A stretch of DNA of 64,000 nt from Fastidiosipila sp964627125 (GTDB taxonomy: Bacteria; Bacillota; Clostridia; Saccharofermentanales; Fastidiosipilaceae). Made by a program: the position numbers and the translations under genes. Positions 16,405-24,017 of this stretch are shown piece after piece (positions within the stretch are counted from its first letter, which is position 1; each line of letters begins with the position of its first letter). The stretch spans positions 9,470 through 73,469 of the forward strand of contig CAZVJQ010000003.1 of assembly GCA_964627125.1 (NCBI GenBank). Reading direction: 5' to 3'. Under the pieces are notes generated by a model. That model did no database searches. It saw only the letters and a list, made by a program, of their open reading frames with translations, and was not told the origin of the DNA.

Positions 16405-16800
16405 ATGCAAGTTACAGATAAAATAGCAGATATGCTAACAAGAATAAGAAATGCTGCTAGCGCTAAGCATGAAACTCTTGAAGTTCCAGCTTCTAAGCTA
16501 AAAAATGAAGTAGCAAGAATTTTATTAGAAGAAGGTTACATCAAGAACTACGAAGTAGTTGATGCTGAGCCACAAGGTGTAATTAAAATTACATTAAAAT
16601 ACGTTAATAAACAATCTGCAATCACAGGTATTAAGCGTATCTCAAAACCAGGATTAAGAATTTATAGCCAATCAAATGAATTACCTAAAGTATTAGATGG
16701 TTTAGGTATCGCTATTGTTTCAACATCCAAAGGTGTGATGACTGATAGATCAGCTCGTCAAGAGAACGTAGGTGGAGAAGTGTTAGCCTACGTTTGGTAG
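16405..16800 (+). CDS. rpsH: 30S ribosomal protein S8
   Basis: S8 organises the central domain of 16S rRNA and in E. coli represses the spc operon. The 131 residues include the TDKIADMLTRIRNAASAKH start and the GIAIVSTSKGVMTDRSAR C-terminal motif. A longer spacer of 58 bases, with a small GATC-GAAA-GATC hairpin, follows before rplF. Confidence 0.98.
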   Translation: MQVTDKIADMLTRIRNAASAKHETLEVPASKLKNEVARILLEEGYIKNYEVVDAEPQGVIKITLKYVNKQSAITGIKRISKPGLRIYSQSNELPKVLDGLGIAIVSTSKGVMTDRSARQENVGGEVLAYVW

Positions 16801-16858
16801 AGACTTAACACTCTGAAAAGGATCGAAAGATCTGCAATCTTAAGAGGAGGAAAAATAT

Positions 16859-17407
16859 ATGTCACGTATTGGTAAAAGACCAGTTGCAATTTCAGATAAA
16901 GTAAAAATTGAAATTGATGACGAAAATAACTATATCAAGATCTCAAATGGATCAGATTCATTAGAGCAAATATATAGCGATGACATTCATATCCAACAAG
17001 AAGGAAATGAATTAATTATAAGTAGAGATAATGACAGCTCAAAAACTAAAGCACTTCACGGATTATACCGTTCACTTGTAAGTAATATGGTTGAAGGTTT
17101 AACAGATGGATTCTCAAAAACTTTAGATATCAATGGTGTTGGTTTCCGTGCTTCATTATCAGGAAAAACACTAACTTTAAACATTGGTTATTCACATCCA
17201 GTAATTTTTGAAGCTCCAGAGGGAATCACATTTGAAAACCCTACAGCTACACAAATTGTTGTTAAAGGTGCGGATAAGCAATTAGTTGGTGAAACAGCAG
17301 CTAAAATTAGAGCATCTAGAGTTCCTGATGTTTACCACGGTAAAGGAATCAAGTACTCAGACGAGGTCTTACGTATTAAAGAAGGTAAGACAGGTGCTAA
17401 GGGTTAA
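16859..17407 (+). CDS. rplF: 50S ribosomal protein L6
   Basis: L6 supports the stalk base and the sarcin-ricin loop. The 182 residues begin MSRIGKRPVAI and show the internal two-fold repeat of the family, with GFRASLSGKTLTLNIGYSHP and the C-terminal RVPDVYHGKGIKY motif. AGGAGG lies about eight bases upstream of the ATG. Confidence 0.98.
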   Translation: MSRIGKRPVAISDKVKIEIDDENNYIKISNGSDSLEQIYSDDIHIQQEGNELIISRDNDSSKTKALHGLYRSLVSNMVEGLTDGFSKTLDINGVGFRASLSGKTLTLNIGYSHPVIFEAPEGITFENPTATQIVVKGADKQLVGETAAKIRASRVPDVYHGKGIKYSDEVLRIKEGKTGAKG

Positions 17408-17425
17408 TAGAAAGGTATATGTTAT

Positions 17426-17794
17426 ATGATTAAGAAAATTAATAAAAACCAAAATCGTAAACGTAAACATGCTAGAATTCGCCGCAAGATCAGTGGTACT
17501 AGTGAAAGACCTAGAGTATCTGTTTACCGCAGTAACAAGCATATTTACGCACAATTAATAGATGATATAAATGGTAATACATTAGTATCAGCGTCAACAT
17601 TAGATACAGACTTTTCATTCGATGAGAAGAATGCTGGAACAATTGAAGCATCAAAAGAAGTTGGTAAACTACTAGGCGAGAAAGCCACAGATGCTGGAAT
17701 CCAAGAAGCTGTATTCGACCGTAGTGGTTATGTTTACAAAGGCCGCATTGCTGCACTTGCCGAAGGCGCACGTGAAGCTGGGTTGAAGATTTAA
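17426..17794 (+). CDS. rplR: 50S ribosomal protein L18
   Basis: L18 binds 5S rRNA with L5. The 122 residues have the basic N-terminus RKRKHARIRRKISGT, then RPRVSVYRSNKHIYAQLIDD and the C-terminal VFDRSGYVYKGRIAALAEGA. AAAGG lies 14 bases before the ATG, a weaker site than its neighbours have. Confidence 0.98.
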   Translation: MIKKINKNQNRKRKHARIRRKISGTSERPRVSVYRSNKHIYAQLIDDINGNTLVSASTLDTDFSFDEKNAGTIEASKEVGKLLGEKATDAGIQEAVFDRSGYVYKGRIAALAEGAREAGLKI

Positions 17795-17808
17795 CAGGAG
17801 GATATTTA

Positions 17809-18297
17809 ATGGAAAGAGCTGAAGTAGAATTACAAGATCGTGTTGTTAGTATCAACCGTGTTGCCAAAACAGTAAAAGGTGGACGTAATATGCGTTTCCA
17901 AGCTGTTGTAGTTGTTGGAGACGGTCATGGCCGTGTAGGTAAAGGAACTGGTAAGGCAGCAGAAGTTCCTGCAGCAATTCGTAAAGCTAAAGACGATGCA
18001 ATCAAAAATATGATAACAGTAACTACTGCTGGAACATCAATTCCACATAGAGTAGTTGGACATTTCGGTGCTGGTAGAGTATTACTTATGCCAGATAAAC
18101 CAGGTGCTGGTGTTAGTGCCGGTGGTGCTGTTCGTGCTGTTCTAGAATTAGCAGGTATTAAGGATATTAGATCTAAATCATTAGGTACATCAAATCCTCT
18201 AAATGCTGTTAACGCTACTATTGATGCATTAAACTCTTTAAGATCAGTCGAAGAAGTTGCTAAGATTCGTGGCAAGAGTCCAGAAGAAATTCTATAA
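17809..18297 (+). CDS. rpsE: 30S ribosomal protein S5
   Basis: S5 lies at the mRNA entry site and affects decoding accuracy. The 162 residues carry the double-stranded RNA-binding N-domain, with VVSINRVAKTVKGGRNMRF, and the GRVGKGTGKAAEVPAAIRKA loop region, then the GAGRVLLMPDKPGAGV segment. GGAGG sits seven bases before the ATG. Confidence 0.98.
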   Translation: MERAEVELQDRVVSINRVAKTVKGGRNMRFQAVVVVGDGHGRVGKGTGKAAEVPAAIRKAKDDAIKNMITVTTAGTSIPHRVVGHFGAGRVLLMPDKPGAGVSAGGAVRAVLELAGIKDIRSKSLGTSNPLNAVNATIDALNSLRSVEEVAKIRGKSPEEIL

Positions 18298-18320
18298 GAT
18301 CCATAGGGAGGATTCATCAC

Positions 18321-18500
18321 ATGGCAAAAATTAAAGTTACATTAAGAAAAAGTAAAACTGGTCGTTTCGGAAATCATAAAAAGATTTTAGAAGCATTAGG
18401 CCTAAGAAAAATCGGTCAAACTGTTGAGCATGAAGATACACCTTCTATCAGAGGGATGATTCAAAAGGTTGACTATTTAGTAGAAACAGAAGAAATATAG
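18321..18500 (+). CDS. rpmD: 50S ribosomal protein L30
   Basis: This small gene encodes 59 residues starting MAKIKVTLRKSKTGRFG. The KILEALGLRKIGQTVEHEDT and IRGMIQKVDYLV segments are diagnostic of bacterial L30. GGGAGGA lies nine bases upstream. It fits the canonical order rpsE-rpmD-rplO. It is easily missed because of its size. Confidence 0.97.
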   Translation: MAKIKVTLRKSKTGRFGNHKKILEALGLRKIGQTVEHEDTPSIRGMIQKVDYLVETEEI

Positions 18501-18516
18501 AAGGGAGCTAGCAAAA

Positions 18517-18966
18517 ATGGATTTAAATAAAATACAAGCTCCAAGTGGCGCTTCAAAAAATTCAAAGCGTGTAGGTAGAGGACCAGGATCTGGTAAAGGT
18601 AAAACTTCAGGTCGTGGTCATAAAGGACAAATGGCTAGATCCGGTAGTGGTAGACGTTGGGGATTTGAAGGTGGACAAACACCACTATTCCGTAGAATAC
18701 CAAAACGTGGATTTAACAATAAACGCTTTGCTAAACACTATGTAGAGTTACCAATCAGCTACTTAAATAGATTTAAAGATGGTGATGTTGTTAGTTTAGA
18801 AACTGTCGAAGAAAGTGGTATAATTAAGTTCAGTCACTTAAACGATGGTTTAAAATTAATAGGTAACGATACAGTAGATCGTAAGCTAACTGTTCAAGCA
18901 GCTAAGTTTACTAAATCTGCAAGAGAAGCAATTGAGGCGGCCGGAGGAGTCGCAGAGGAGGTATAG
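18517..18966 (+). CDS. rplO: 50S ribosomal protein L15
   Basis: L15 is a late assembly protein of the 50S. The 149 residues begin MDLNKIQAPSGASKNSKRVG, with the Gly/Arg-rich GPGSGKGKTSGRGHKGQ stretch and FEGGQTPLFRRIPKRGF. It ends two bases before secY, so translation of the two is probably coupled. Confidence 0.98.
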   Translation: MDLNKIQAPSGASKNSKRVGRGPGSGKGKTSGRGHKGQMARSGSGRRWGFEGGQTPLFRRIPKRGFNNKRFAKHYVELPISYLNRFKDGDVVSLETVEESGIIKFSHLNDGLKLIGNDTVDRKLTVQAAKFTKSAREAIEAAGGVAEEV

Positions 18967-18968
18967 AC

Positions 18969-20297
18969 ATGGCGTCTAGTTCTAGCCAGGCTGATACAAG
19001 TATGGTAGGTACGCTCAGGAGAGCGTGGGATGTTCCCGATTTACGTAAGCGTATATTATTTACGATTTTGATTATAATTGCCTACCGTGTCGGAGTTCAT
19101 ATTCCGGTACCAGGAGTTGACAGAGTTGCATTTACACAATTGATAATGAACTTCGGTCAATTAGGTCAAATGATGGATATTATTTCTGGTGGTGCTTTGA
19201 CCTCAGTATCTATATTCTCATTAGGTGTACAGCCTTATATTACCTCATCAATTATCATACAACTTTTAACTGTTGCTATTCCTGCACTTGAGCGTTTGTC
19301 TCAAGAAGGAGAAACAGGACGTAAGCAGATTCAGAAGATTACAAGATATGTTACTGTCGGTTTAGCCGCATTAATGTCGTTCTCTTTCTGGTTTGCGACA
19401 AGATCCACAGTTATTACTCCATTCCCACAATGGTTAAATGGAATTATTGCTGTTACAACCTTTACAGCCGGTACAATGATTGTTACTTGGTTAGGTGAGC
19501 AGATCAACAGAAAAGGTGTTGGAAATGGTATTTCGATAATTATCTTTATTGGTATTGTTTCTCAACTTCCAAGTATGATTCAAAACTTATGGTTTACAGC
19601 TCGTGCATGGGACATTAATAACAACTGGGGACCAATTGTTGCTACATTACTAACTATCATTTTCTTAGCAGCAGTTGTAGCCCTACTAGTATTTGTTGTT
19701 TATGTACACTTAGCAGAGAGACGTATTCCTGTACAGTACTCAAAGAAAGTTGTCGGAAGAAAACAATATGGTGGACAAAACTCATATCTACCAATTAAAG
19801 TAAATCAATCAGGAGTTATGCCAGTTATTTTTGCATCAGCAATTGCTCAACTACCTTCACTGTTAGTAGCAATATTCTGGCCAACAGCAAACAACGCTAT
19901 TGTAAACTTCTTTAGAAACATTGGTGCTAACCCAATTTACTATGTTCTAATGGGTGCATTGATCATTCTATTTACTTTCTTCTACTCAATAATCTCATTT
20001 AACCCAATTGAGATTTCAAACAACTTACAAAGAAACGGTGGATTTATCCCAGGTATTAGACCAGGTAGACCAACATCAGAATACATTCAAGGTGTTTCAG
20101 GTCGCTTAAACTGGATTGACGCGCTATTCTTAATTGTTATTACATTATTGCCAATGATTATAGGTACCATTACTAATACAAGTGCTATTTGGATGGGTGG
20201 TACTTCAATCATAATTATGGTTGGTGTATGTATTGACTTATCTAACCAGTTAGATTCAGAAATGACAATGAAACAGTATAAAGGTTTCTTAAACTAG
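18969..20297 (+). CDS. secY: Preprotein translocase subunit SecY
   Basis: SecY is the channel of the Sec translocon. The 442 residues contain ten predicted membrane segments. The RVGVHIPVPGVD start of helix 1, GGALTSVSIFSLGVQPYITSS of the plug region, and the cytosolic loop with RRIPVQYSKKVVGRK are conserved. It follows rplO closely and is followed by an intrinsic terminator before adk. SecG, another translocon part, is encoded at 41.7 kb; SecE is not in the window. Confidence 0.98.
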   Translation: MASSSSQADTSMVGTLRRAWDVPDLRKRILFTILIIIAYRVGVHIPVPGVDRVAFTQLIMNFGQLGQMMDIISGGALTSVSIFSLGVQPYITSSIIIQLLTVAIPALERLSQEGETGRKQIQKITRYVTVGLAALMSFSFWFATRSTVITPFPQWLNGIIAVTTFTAGTMIVTWLGEQINRKGVGNGISIIIFIGIVSQLPSMIQNLWFTARAWDINNNWGPIVATLLTIIFLAAVVALLVFVVYVHLAERRIPVQYSKKVVGRKQYGGQNSYLPIKVNQSGVMPVIFASAIAQLPSLLVAIFWPTANNAIVNFFRNIGANPIYYVLMGALIILFTFFYSIISFNPIEISNNLQRNGGFIPGIRPGRPTSEYIQGVSGRLNWIDALFLIVITLLPMIIGTITNTSAIWMGGTSIIIMVGVCIDLSNQLDSEMTMKQYKGFLN

Positions 20298-20350
20298 GTA
20301 ACGATTTTGTATATAAGACGATTGAGTTAGTTGAAGCAAAAAATAATATT

Positions 20351-20387
20351 AGCCTTACCCGGCTAAGGGGTGAGGCTATATCTTTTT
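20351..20387 (+). terminator. Intrinsic terminator/attenuator between secY and adk
   Basis: A 10-bp stem (20351-20360 with 20368-20377, one T-G pair) and a 7-base loop are followed by ATATCTTTTT. It lies four bases before the adk ribosome site. Since no clear promoter follows it, partial read-through is likely, which would lower adk-map-infA expression relative to the ribosomal genes. Confidence 0.75.
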
Positions 20388-20402
20388 AATAAAGGAGATT
20401 AC

Positions 20403-21050
20403 ATGAGATTAATTCTTTTAGGAGCCCCAGGTTCTGGTAAAGGTACTGTAGCAGGTGAAATTAGTGACAAGTATGGAATTGTCCATATTTCTACAGGAGA
20501 TATTTTCCGTTCAAACATTAAAGAAGGTACTGACTTAGGTAAAGAAGCTCAAGAATATATGCAAAGAGGTGCTTTAGTACCTGATGAGCTAACAATCAAA
20601 ATGTTAAATGATCGTTTTGAAGCTGATGATGTTGCTAAGGGATTCTTATTAGATGGTTTCCCAAGAACATTAAATCAAGCAGATGCTTTAGGAGAACTAC
20701 TATCTGAGCGTAATGAGAGTTTAGATATAGCATTAAACATTCATGTTCCTTATGAAACTATTAAAAATAGAATTTCAGGAAGAAGAATTTGTTCTAACTG
20801 TGGTGAAGATTTCAATGTTTTCTTCAATCCACCTAAGGTAGATGGTATTTGCGACAATTGTGGTTCTGAATTAAGTCAAAGAGAAGACGATAAGGAAGAA
20901 ACGGTCGTTAAGAGATTAGAAACTTACGAAAACCAAACTAAACCATTAATTGAATACTATGAGGATAAAGGTATTCTCAAAACAGTAGACAATAGTGGCG
21001 CTCTTGAAGATACATTAGTAGAACTATGGAAGGTTCTTGAAAATGATTAG
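20403..21050 (+). CDS. adk: Adenylate kinase (zinc-type LID)
   Basis: This kinase interconverts ATP plus AMP with two ADP in the cytosol. The 215 residues start at the ATG at 20403, six bases after AAAGGAG; an upstream in-frame GTG at 20370 lies within a terminator hairpin and is rejected. The P-loop GAPGSGKGT is at residues 7-15, the AMP-site segment DGFPRTLNQA is present, and the LID holds four cysteines (CSNC and CDNC), the zinc form common in Gram-positives. It overlaps map by eight bases. Confidence 0.97.
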   Translation: MRLILLGAPGSGKGTVAGEISDKYGIVHISTGDIFRSNIKEGTDLGKEAQEYMQRGALVPDELTIKMLNDRFEADDVAKGFLLDGFPRTLNQADALGELLSERNESLDIALNIHVPYETIKNRISGRRICSNCGEDFNVFFNPPKVDGICDNCGSELSQREDDKEETVVKRLETYENQTKPLIEYYEDKGILKTVDNSGALEDTLVELWKVLEND

Positions 21051-21804
21051 TATCAAGACAAAATCTGAAGTTGCTAAGATGAGAGAGGCTGCTAAAGTTT
21101 TAGCAGATGTCATGTATGCAATGAAGGAAGCGATCAGACCAGGAATATCTACTTTTGAGTTAGATCAAATTGGTCACGCTGTTATCAAGAAGGCTGGAGC
21201 AGATGCACCAACTCTTGGTTATGCTAATCCACCTTATCCTGCAGCTACTTGCATATCAGTAGAAGAGCAAGTTGTACATGGTGTTCCTAAGAAAACTAGA
21301 ATTCTGACAGAAGGTGAGATCGTTAGTTTCGATCTAGTTGTAGCCAAAAATGGCTGGATAGCTGATGCTGCTAGAACTTTCCCAGTTGGTAAGATTTCTG
21401 ATGAGAAGCAACTATTAATTGATACAGTAAAAGATAGTTTTTATGCTGGTTTTGAACAAGCAATTGTTGGAAATAGAGTAGGAGATATTGGAATAGCTGT
21501 TCAAGATGTTGCTGAATCTAAAGGATTTAGTGTTATACGTGAATTCGTAGGACATGGAATTGGCAGAGAAATGCATGAAGATCCTAGTGTTCCTAATTAT
21601 AGAGGATTACGTAAAGGGCCTAGATTGCAAGAAGGAATGACAATTTGTATTGAACCAATGATAGCCATTGGAAAGAATGAATTGTATGTAGAAGAAGATG
21701 GTTGGACAGCAGTTATGCGAGATGGTAAAGCTGCTGCGCATTATGAGAATACTCTTGTCATAACTAATAATGGACCAGAGATCATAACGAAAATGGACAT
21801 ATAG
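21043..21804 (+). CDS. map: Methionine aminopeptidase, type I
   Basis: This enzyme removes the initiator methionine from nascent proteins. The 253 residues begin at the ATG at 21043 inside the end of adk. All five metal ligands of the family can be placed: Asp in VSFDLVV, Asp in WIADAARTF, His in FVGHGIGREMHEDP, Glu in ICIEPMIAI and Glu in AHYENTLVIT. The order adk-map-infA-rpmJ is canonical in Gram-positives. Confidence 0.97.
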   Translation: MISIKTKSEVAKMREAAKVLADVMYAMKEAIRPGISTFELDQIGHAVIKKAGADAPTLGYANPPYPAATCISVEEQVVHGVPKKTRILTEGEIVSFDLVVAKNGWIADAARTFPVGKISDEKQLLIDTVKDSFYAGFEQAIVGNRVGDIGIAVQDVAESKGFSVIREFVGHGIGREMHEDPSVPNYRGLRKGPRLQEGMTICIEPMIAIGKNELYVEEDGWTAVMRDGKAAAHYENTLVITNNGPEIITKMDI

Positions 21805-21821
21805 AAGAAGGAGGGAGAACT

Positions 21822-22040
21822 TTGGCAAAAGAAGGAGTAATTGAAGTAGAAGGAATTGTAGAAGAAGTACAACCAAATGCAACATTTAGAGTAAAACTTG
21901 AAAATGGACATATCGTACAAGCACACATTTCCGGTAGACTAAGACAAAATTATATTAAGATTCTGCAAGGCGATAAAGTAACAATCGAACTATCCCCATA
22001 TGATTTAGATAGAGGCAGAATTACTTGGAGAGATAAGTAG
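21822..22040 (+). CDS. infA: Translation initiation factor IF-1
   Basis: IF-1 is an OB-fold protein that binds the 30S A site during initiation. The 72 residues match the family throughout, for example IEVEGIVEEVQPNATFRVKL, and end in DRGRITWRDK. The start is a TTG at 21822 preceded by GGAGGGAG. An uncommon start codon in an initiation-factor gene recalls the AUU start of infC, though nothing further supports regulation. It is followed by a 260-base spacer. Confidence 0.97.
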   Translation: MAKEGVIEVEGIVEEVQPNATFRVKLENGHIVQAHISGRLRQNYIKILQGDKVTIELSPYDLDRGRITWRDK

Positions 22041-22188
22041 CTTTTATTTGAATAGACTATATGCTGGGTCTATTTTCGTAATAAGTTAGTAAGTAAGTAG
22101 GATAAAGTAATGTTTTGTGCATTATAACGTGATAAAGGCGAATTTATTGAGTCTTTATATGTTAAAATCATGAAAGTGAACAAAAGAA

Positions 22189-22216
22189 TTGCATTGTGAA
22201 GTATTTCTGATAAAAT
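22189..22216 (+). promoter_or_regulatory. Internal promoter upstream of rpmJ
   Basis: TTGCAT (22189-22194) and TAAAAT (22211-22216) are separated by 16 bases. It would start a second transcript for rpmJ-rpsM-rpsK-rpsD-rpoA-rplQ. A hairpin lies just downstream (22225-22245). Confidence 0.5.
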
Positions 22217-22224
22217 ACTATAGC

Positions 22225-22245
22225 ATGCGCTCTCAAAGAGTGCAT
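22225..22245 (+). other. Hairpin in the rpmJ leader
   Basis: ATGCGCTC (22225-22232) pairs with GAGTGCAT (22238-22245, one G-T pair) around TCAAA. No T-run follows, so it is not a terminator; it would lie near the 5' end of a transcript from the promoter at 22189-22216. Confidence 0.5.
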
Positions 22246-22300
22246 TTATGCATGTGGAATAAAATTTGAAATCAAAAACCAATATGAAGGAGGCTAATTC

Positions 22301-22414
22301 ATGAAGGTTCGTTCATCAGTTAAGCCAATGTGTGAGAAATGTCGCGTTATTAAACGTAGGGGTGTTGTAAGAGTAATTTGCCAAGACCCAAAACATAAAC
22401 AAAGACAAGGCTAA
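22301..22414 (+). CDS. rpmJ: 50S ribosomal protein L36
   Basis: This is the smallest ribosomal protein, 37 residues beginning MKVRSSVKPMCEKCRVIKRR. It has the zinc-binding set of the C+ form: CEKC, a later Cys in RVICQDP, and His in PKHKQRQG. AAGGAGG lies nine bases before the ATG. It heads the alpha-operon part of the cluster. Confidence 0.97.
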   Translation: MKVRSSVKPMCEKCRVIKRRGVVRVICQDPKHKQRQG

Positions 22415-22440
22415 TAAGAAAAAATTAAAATAGTATAAAA

Positions 22441-22508
22441 GATACGCGAACTTGTTTGTCTGGGAAAACCAGCTGTAAGGGGGTGGAGTTTCAGACAAGC
22501 AAGGTATC
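22441..22508 (+). promoter_or_regulatory. Long hairpin leader upstream of rpsM
   Basis: CTTGTTTGTCTG (22451-22462) pairs with CAGACAAGCAAG (22492-22503; 11 Watson-Crick pairs and one G-T). GATAC (22441-22445) extends it with GTATC (22504-22508) across a five-base bulge GCGAA. Inside, AAAC (22466-22469) pairs with GTTT (22488-22491). The apical loop holds the purine-rich GTAAGGGGGTGG. The stem ends 31 bases before the rpsM ATG. In E. coli the same position carries the S4-binding alpha-operon leader; similarity of function is only a hypothesis. Confidence 0.6.
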
Positions 22509-22539
22509 GTGGACTTTAAGATTAAATGGAGGAAATTTA

Positions 22540-22905
22540 ATGGCTCGTATTTCGGGTGTAGATATACCAGATAACAAACAAATTTGGATAGCTTTAACAG
22601 CTATTTACGGTGTTGGTCGCACAAGATCTTTAGAAGTTCTAGAGACATGCGGAATTAACGCTGAAACACGTACACGTGATTTAAGCGATACTGAACTAGC
22701 AAGCATTCGTGATGCATTGCAAGCATACAATATAGAGGGTGACTTGCGTCGTGAAGTAGCTATGAATATCAAACGTTTACAAGATATAGGTAGCTATAGA
22801 GGACGTCGTCATAGAGCAAACTTACCAGTTCGTGGTCAAAATACTAAGAACAACGCTAGAACAAGAAAAGGTAAGAAGCGTAGTCAAGTAGCTAGAAAAA
22901 GGTAG
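22540..22905 (+). CDS. rpsM: 30S ribosomal protein S13
   Basis: S13 is in the 30S head and contacts P-site tRNA and the 50S. The 121 residues start MARISGVDIPDNKQIW at the ATG at 22540, with GGAGG eight bases upstream; the longer open frame upstream runs through the leader hairpin and is not coding. ANLPVRGQNTKNNARTRKGK near the C-terminus is diagnostic. Confidence 0.97.
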   Translation: MARISGVDIPDNKQIWIALTAIYGVGRTRSLEVLETCGINAETRTRDLSDTELASIRDALQAYNIEGDLRREVAMNIKRLQDIGSYRGRRHRANLPVRGQNTKNNARTRKGKKRSQVARKR

Positions 22906-22915
22906 GTGAATATAA

Positions 22916-23317
22916 ATGGCTAAAGCAAAAAAAGGAGTCCAAAGAAGACTCAGAAGAAGAGATAGAAAGAGCATTGACAGAGGTCAAGTTCATATTTACG
23001 CTACCTTCAATAACACTATCGTTACTGTAAGTGACATGCAAGGAAACGTTATCTCATGGTCAAGTGCAGGTGCTCAAGGAATGAGAGGTTCACGTAAGGG
23101 AACAGCTTATGCAGCTCAATTAGCAAGTGAAACAGCAGCTAATGCAGCAATGGAGCATGGTTTAAAAACTGTTGAAGTTTACGTTAAGGGACCAGGAGCA
23201 GGTCGTGAATCTGCTATTAGAGCCTTAGGTACAGTTGGATTAGAAGTAACAATGTTAAAAGATGTTACACCAGTACCTCACAATGGTTGCCGTCCACCTA
23301 AGAAAAGAAGAGTATAG
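22916..23317 (+). CDS. rpsK: 30S ribosomal protein S11
   Basis: S11 shapes the platform of the 30S and the E-site mRNA path. The 133 residues include HIYATFNNTIVTVSDMQGN, SAGAQGMRGSRKGTAYAAQ and the C-terminal TPVPHNGCRPPKKRRV. It is 10 bases after rpsM and 12 before rpsD. Confidence 0.98.
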   Translation: MAKAKKGVQRRLRRRDRKSIDRGQVHIYATFNNTIVTVSDMQGNVISWSSAGAQGMRGSRKGTAYAAQLASETAANAAMEHGLKTVEVYVKGPGAGRESAIRALGTVGLEVTMLKDVTPVPHNGCRPPKKRRV

Positions 23318-23329
23318 AAGGAGATTTAT

Positions 23330-23953
23330 ATGGCTAGATACACAGGTCCAACAACACGTTTAAGTAGACGTGAAGGTCAAAATCTATATTTAAAAGGTAC
23401 ACGTAGCTTCTCAAATAAGGATTCTTTTGCAAAAAGACCTTATGCTCCTGGACAACATGGTCAAGCAGGGGCTCGTCGTAACCAATCAGAATATGGATTA
23501 CAATTAAGAGAAAAACAAAAAGCAAAACGTTTCTACGGCTTACAAGAAAAACAATTCTTAGATTTATATGAACAAGCAGGTAGAATGCGTGGTAACACAG
23601 CTACTAACTTTTTAATTCTATTAGAATTACGTTTTGATAATATTGCTTATCGTTTAGGTTTAGGTTCTTCAAGATCCCAAGCAAGACAAAGAGTAAATCA
23701 CTCACACTTCACAGTAAATGGTAAGAAGGTAAATATTCCTTCAATCACATTAAGTGCAGGTGACGTAATTGAAGTTGCAGAGGGTTCAAGAAATCTAGAG
23801 ATGTTTAAAGAACTAGAAGTCACTCATTCAGTTCCTGAGTGGTTAAGTTTCGATGCAGAAAACTTAAGAGGTACAGTTCTAAGAACACCAGGTAGGGAAG
23901 ATGTAGATTTAGAAGTACAAGAACGTCTAATCGTTGAGCTTTACTCACGTTAA
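23330..23953 (+). CDS. rpsD: 30S ribosomal protein S4
   Basis: S4 is a primary 16S-binding protein and, in many bacteria, a translational repressor of its own operon. The 207 residues begin MARYTGPTTRLSRREGQ and lack the N-terminal cysteine cluster, so this is the zinc-free form. The S4 RNA-binding domain RLGLGSSRSQARQRVNHSHF is at about residues 104-123. In many Gram-positives rpsD is a separate gene elsewhere; here it lies in the alpha operon, so S4 is the natural candidate to bind the rpsM leader. Confidence 0.98.
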   Translation: MARYTGPTTRLSRREGQNLYLKGTRSFSNKDSFAKRPYAPGQHGQAGARRNQSEYGLQLREKQKAKRFYGLQEKQFLDLYEQAGRMRGNTATNFLILLELRFDNIAYRLGLGSSRSQARQRVNHSHFTVNGKKVNIPSITLSAGDVIEVAEGSRNLEMFKELEVTHSVPEWLSFDAENLRGTVLRTPGREDVDLEVQERLIVELYSR

Positions 23954-23979
23954 TATCTCTCTTGCCTAATTGTACAGTT

Positions 23980-23998
23980 ACTGGTTCTGTTAACCAGT
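23980..23998 (+). other. Hairpin in the rpsD-rpoA spacer
   Basis: ACTGGTT (23980-23986) pairs with AACCAGT (23992-23998) around a five-base loop, 19 bases before the rpoA start. No T-run follows. It could be a processing or stability element. Confidence 0.4.
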
Positions 23999-24017
23999 TA
24001 ATCCCGGGAGGTAAGTA

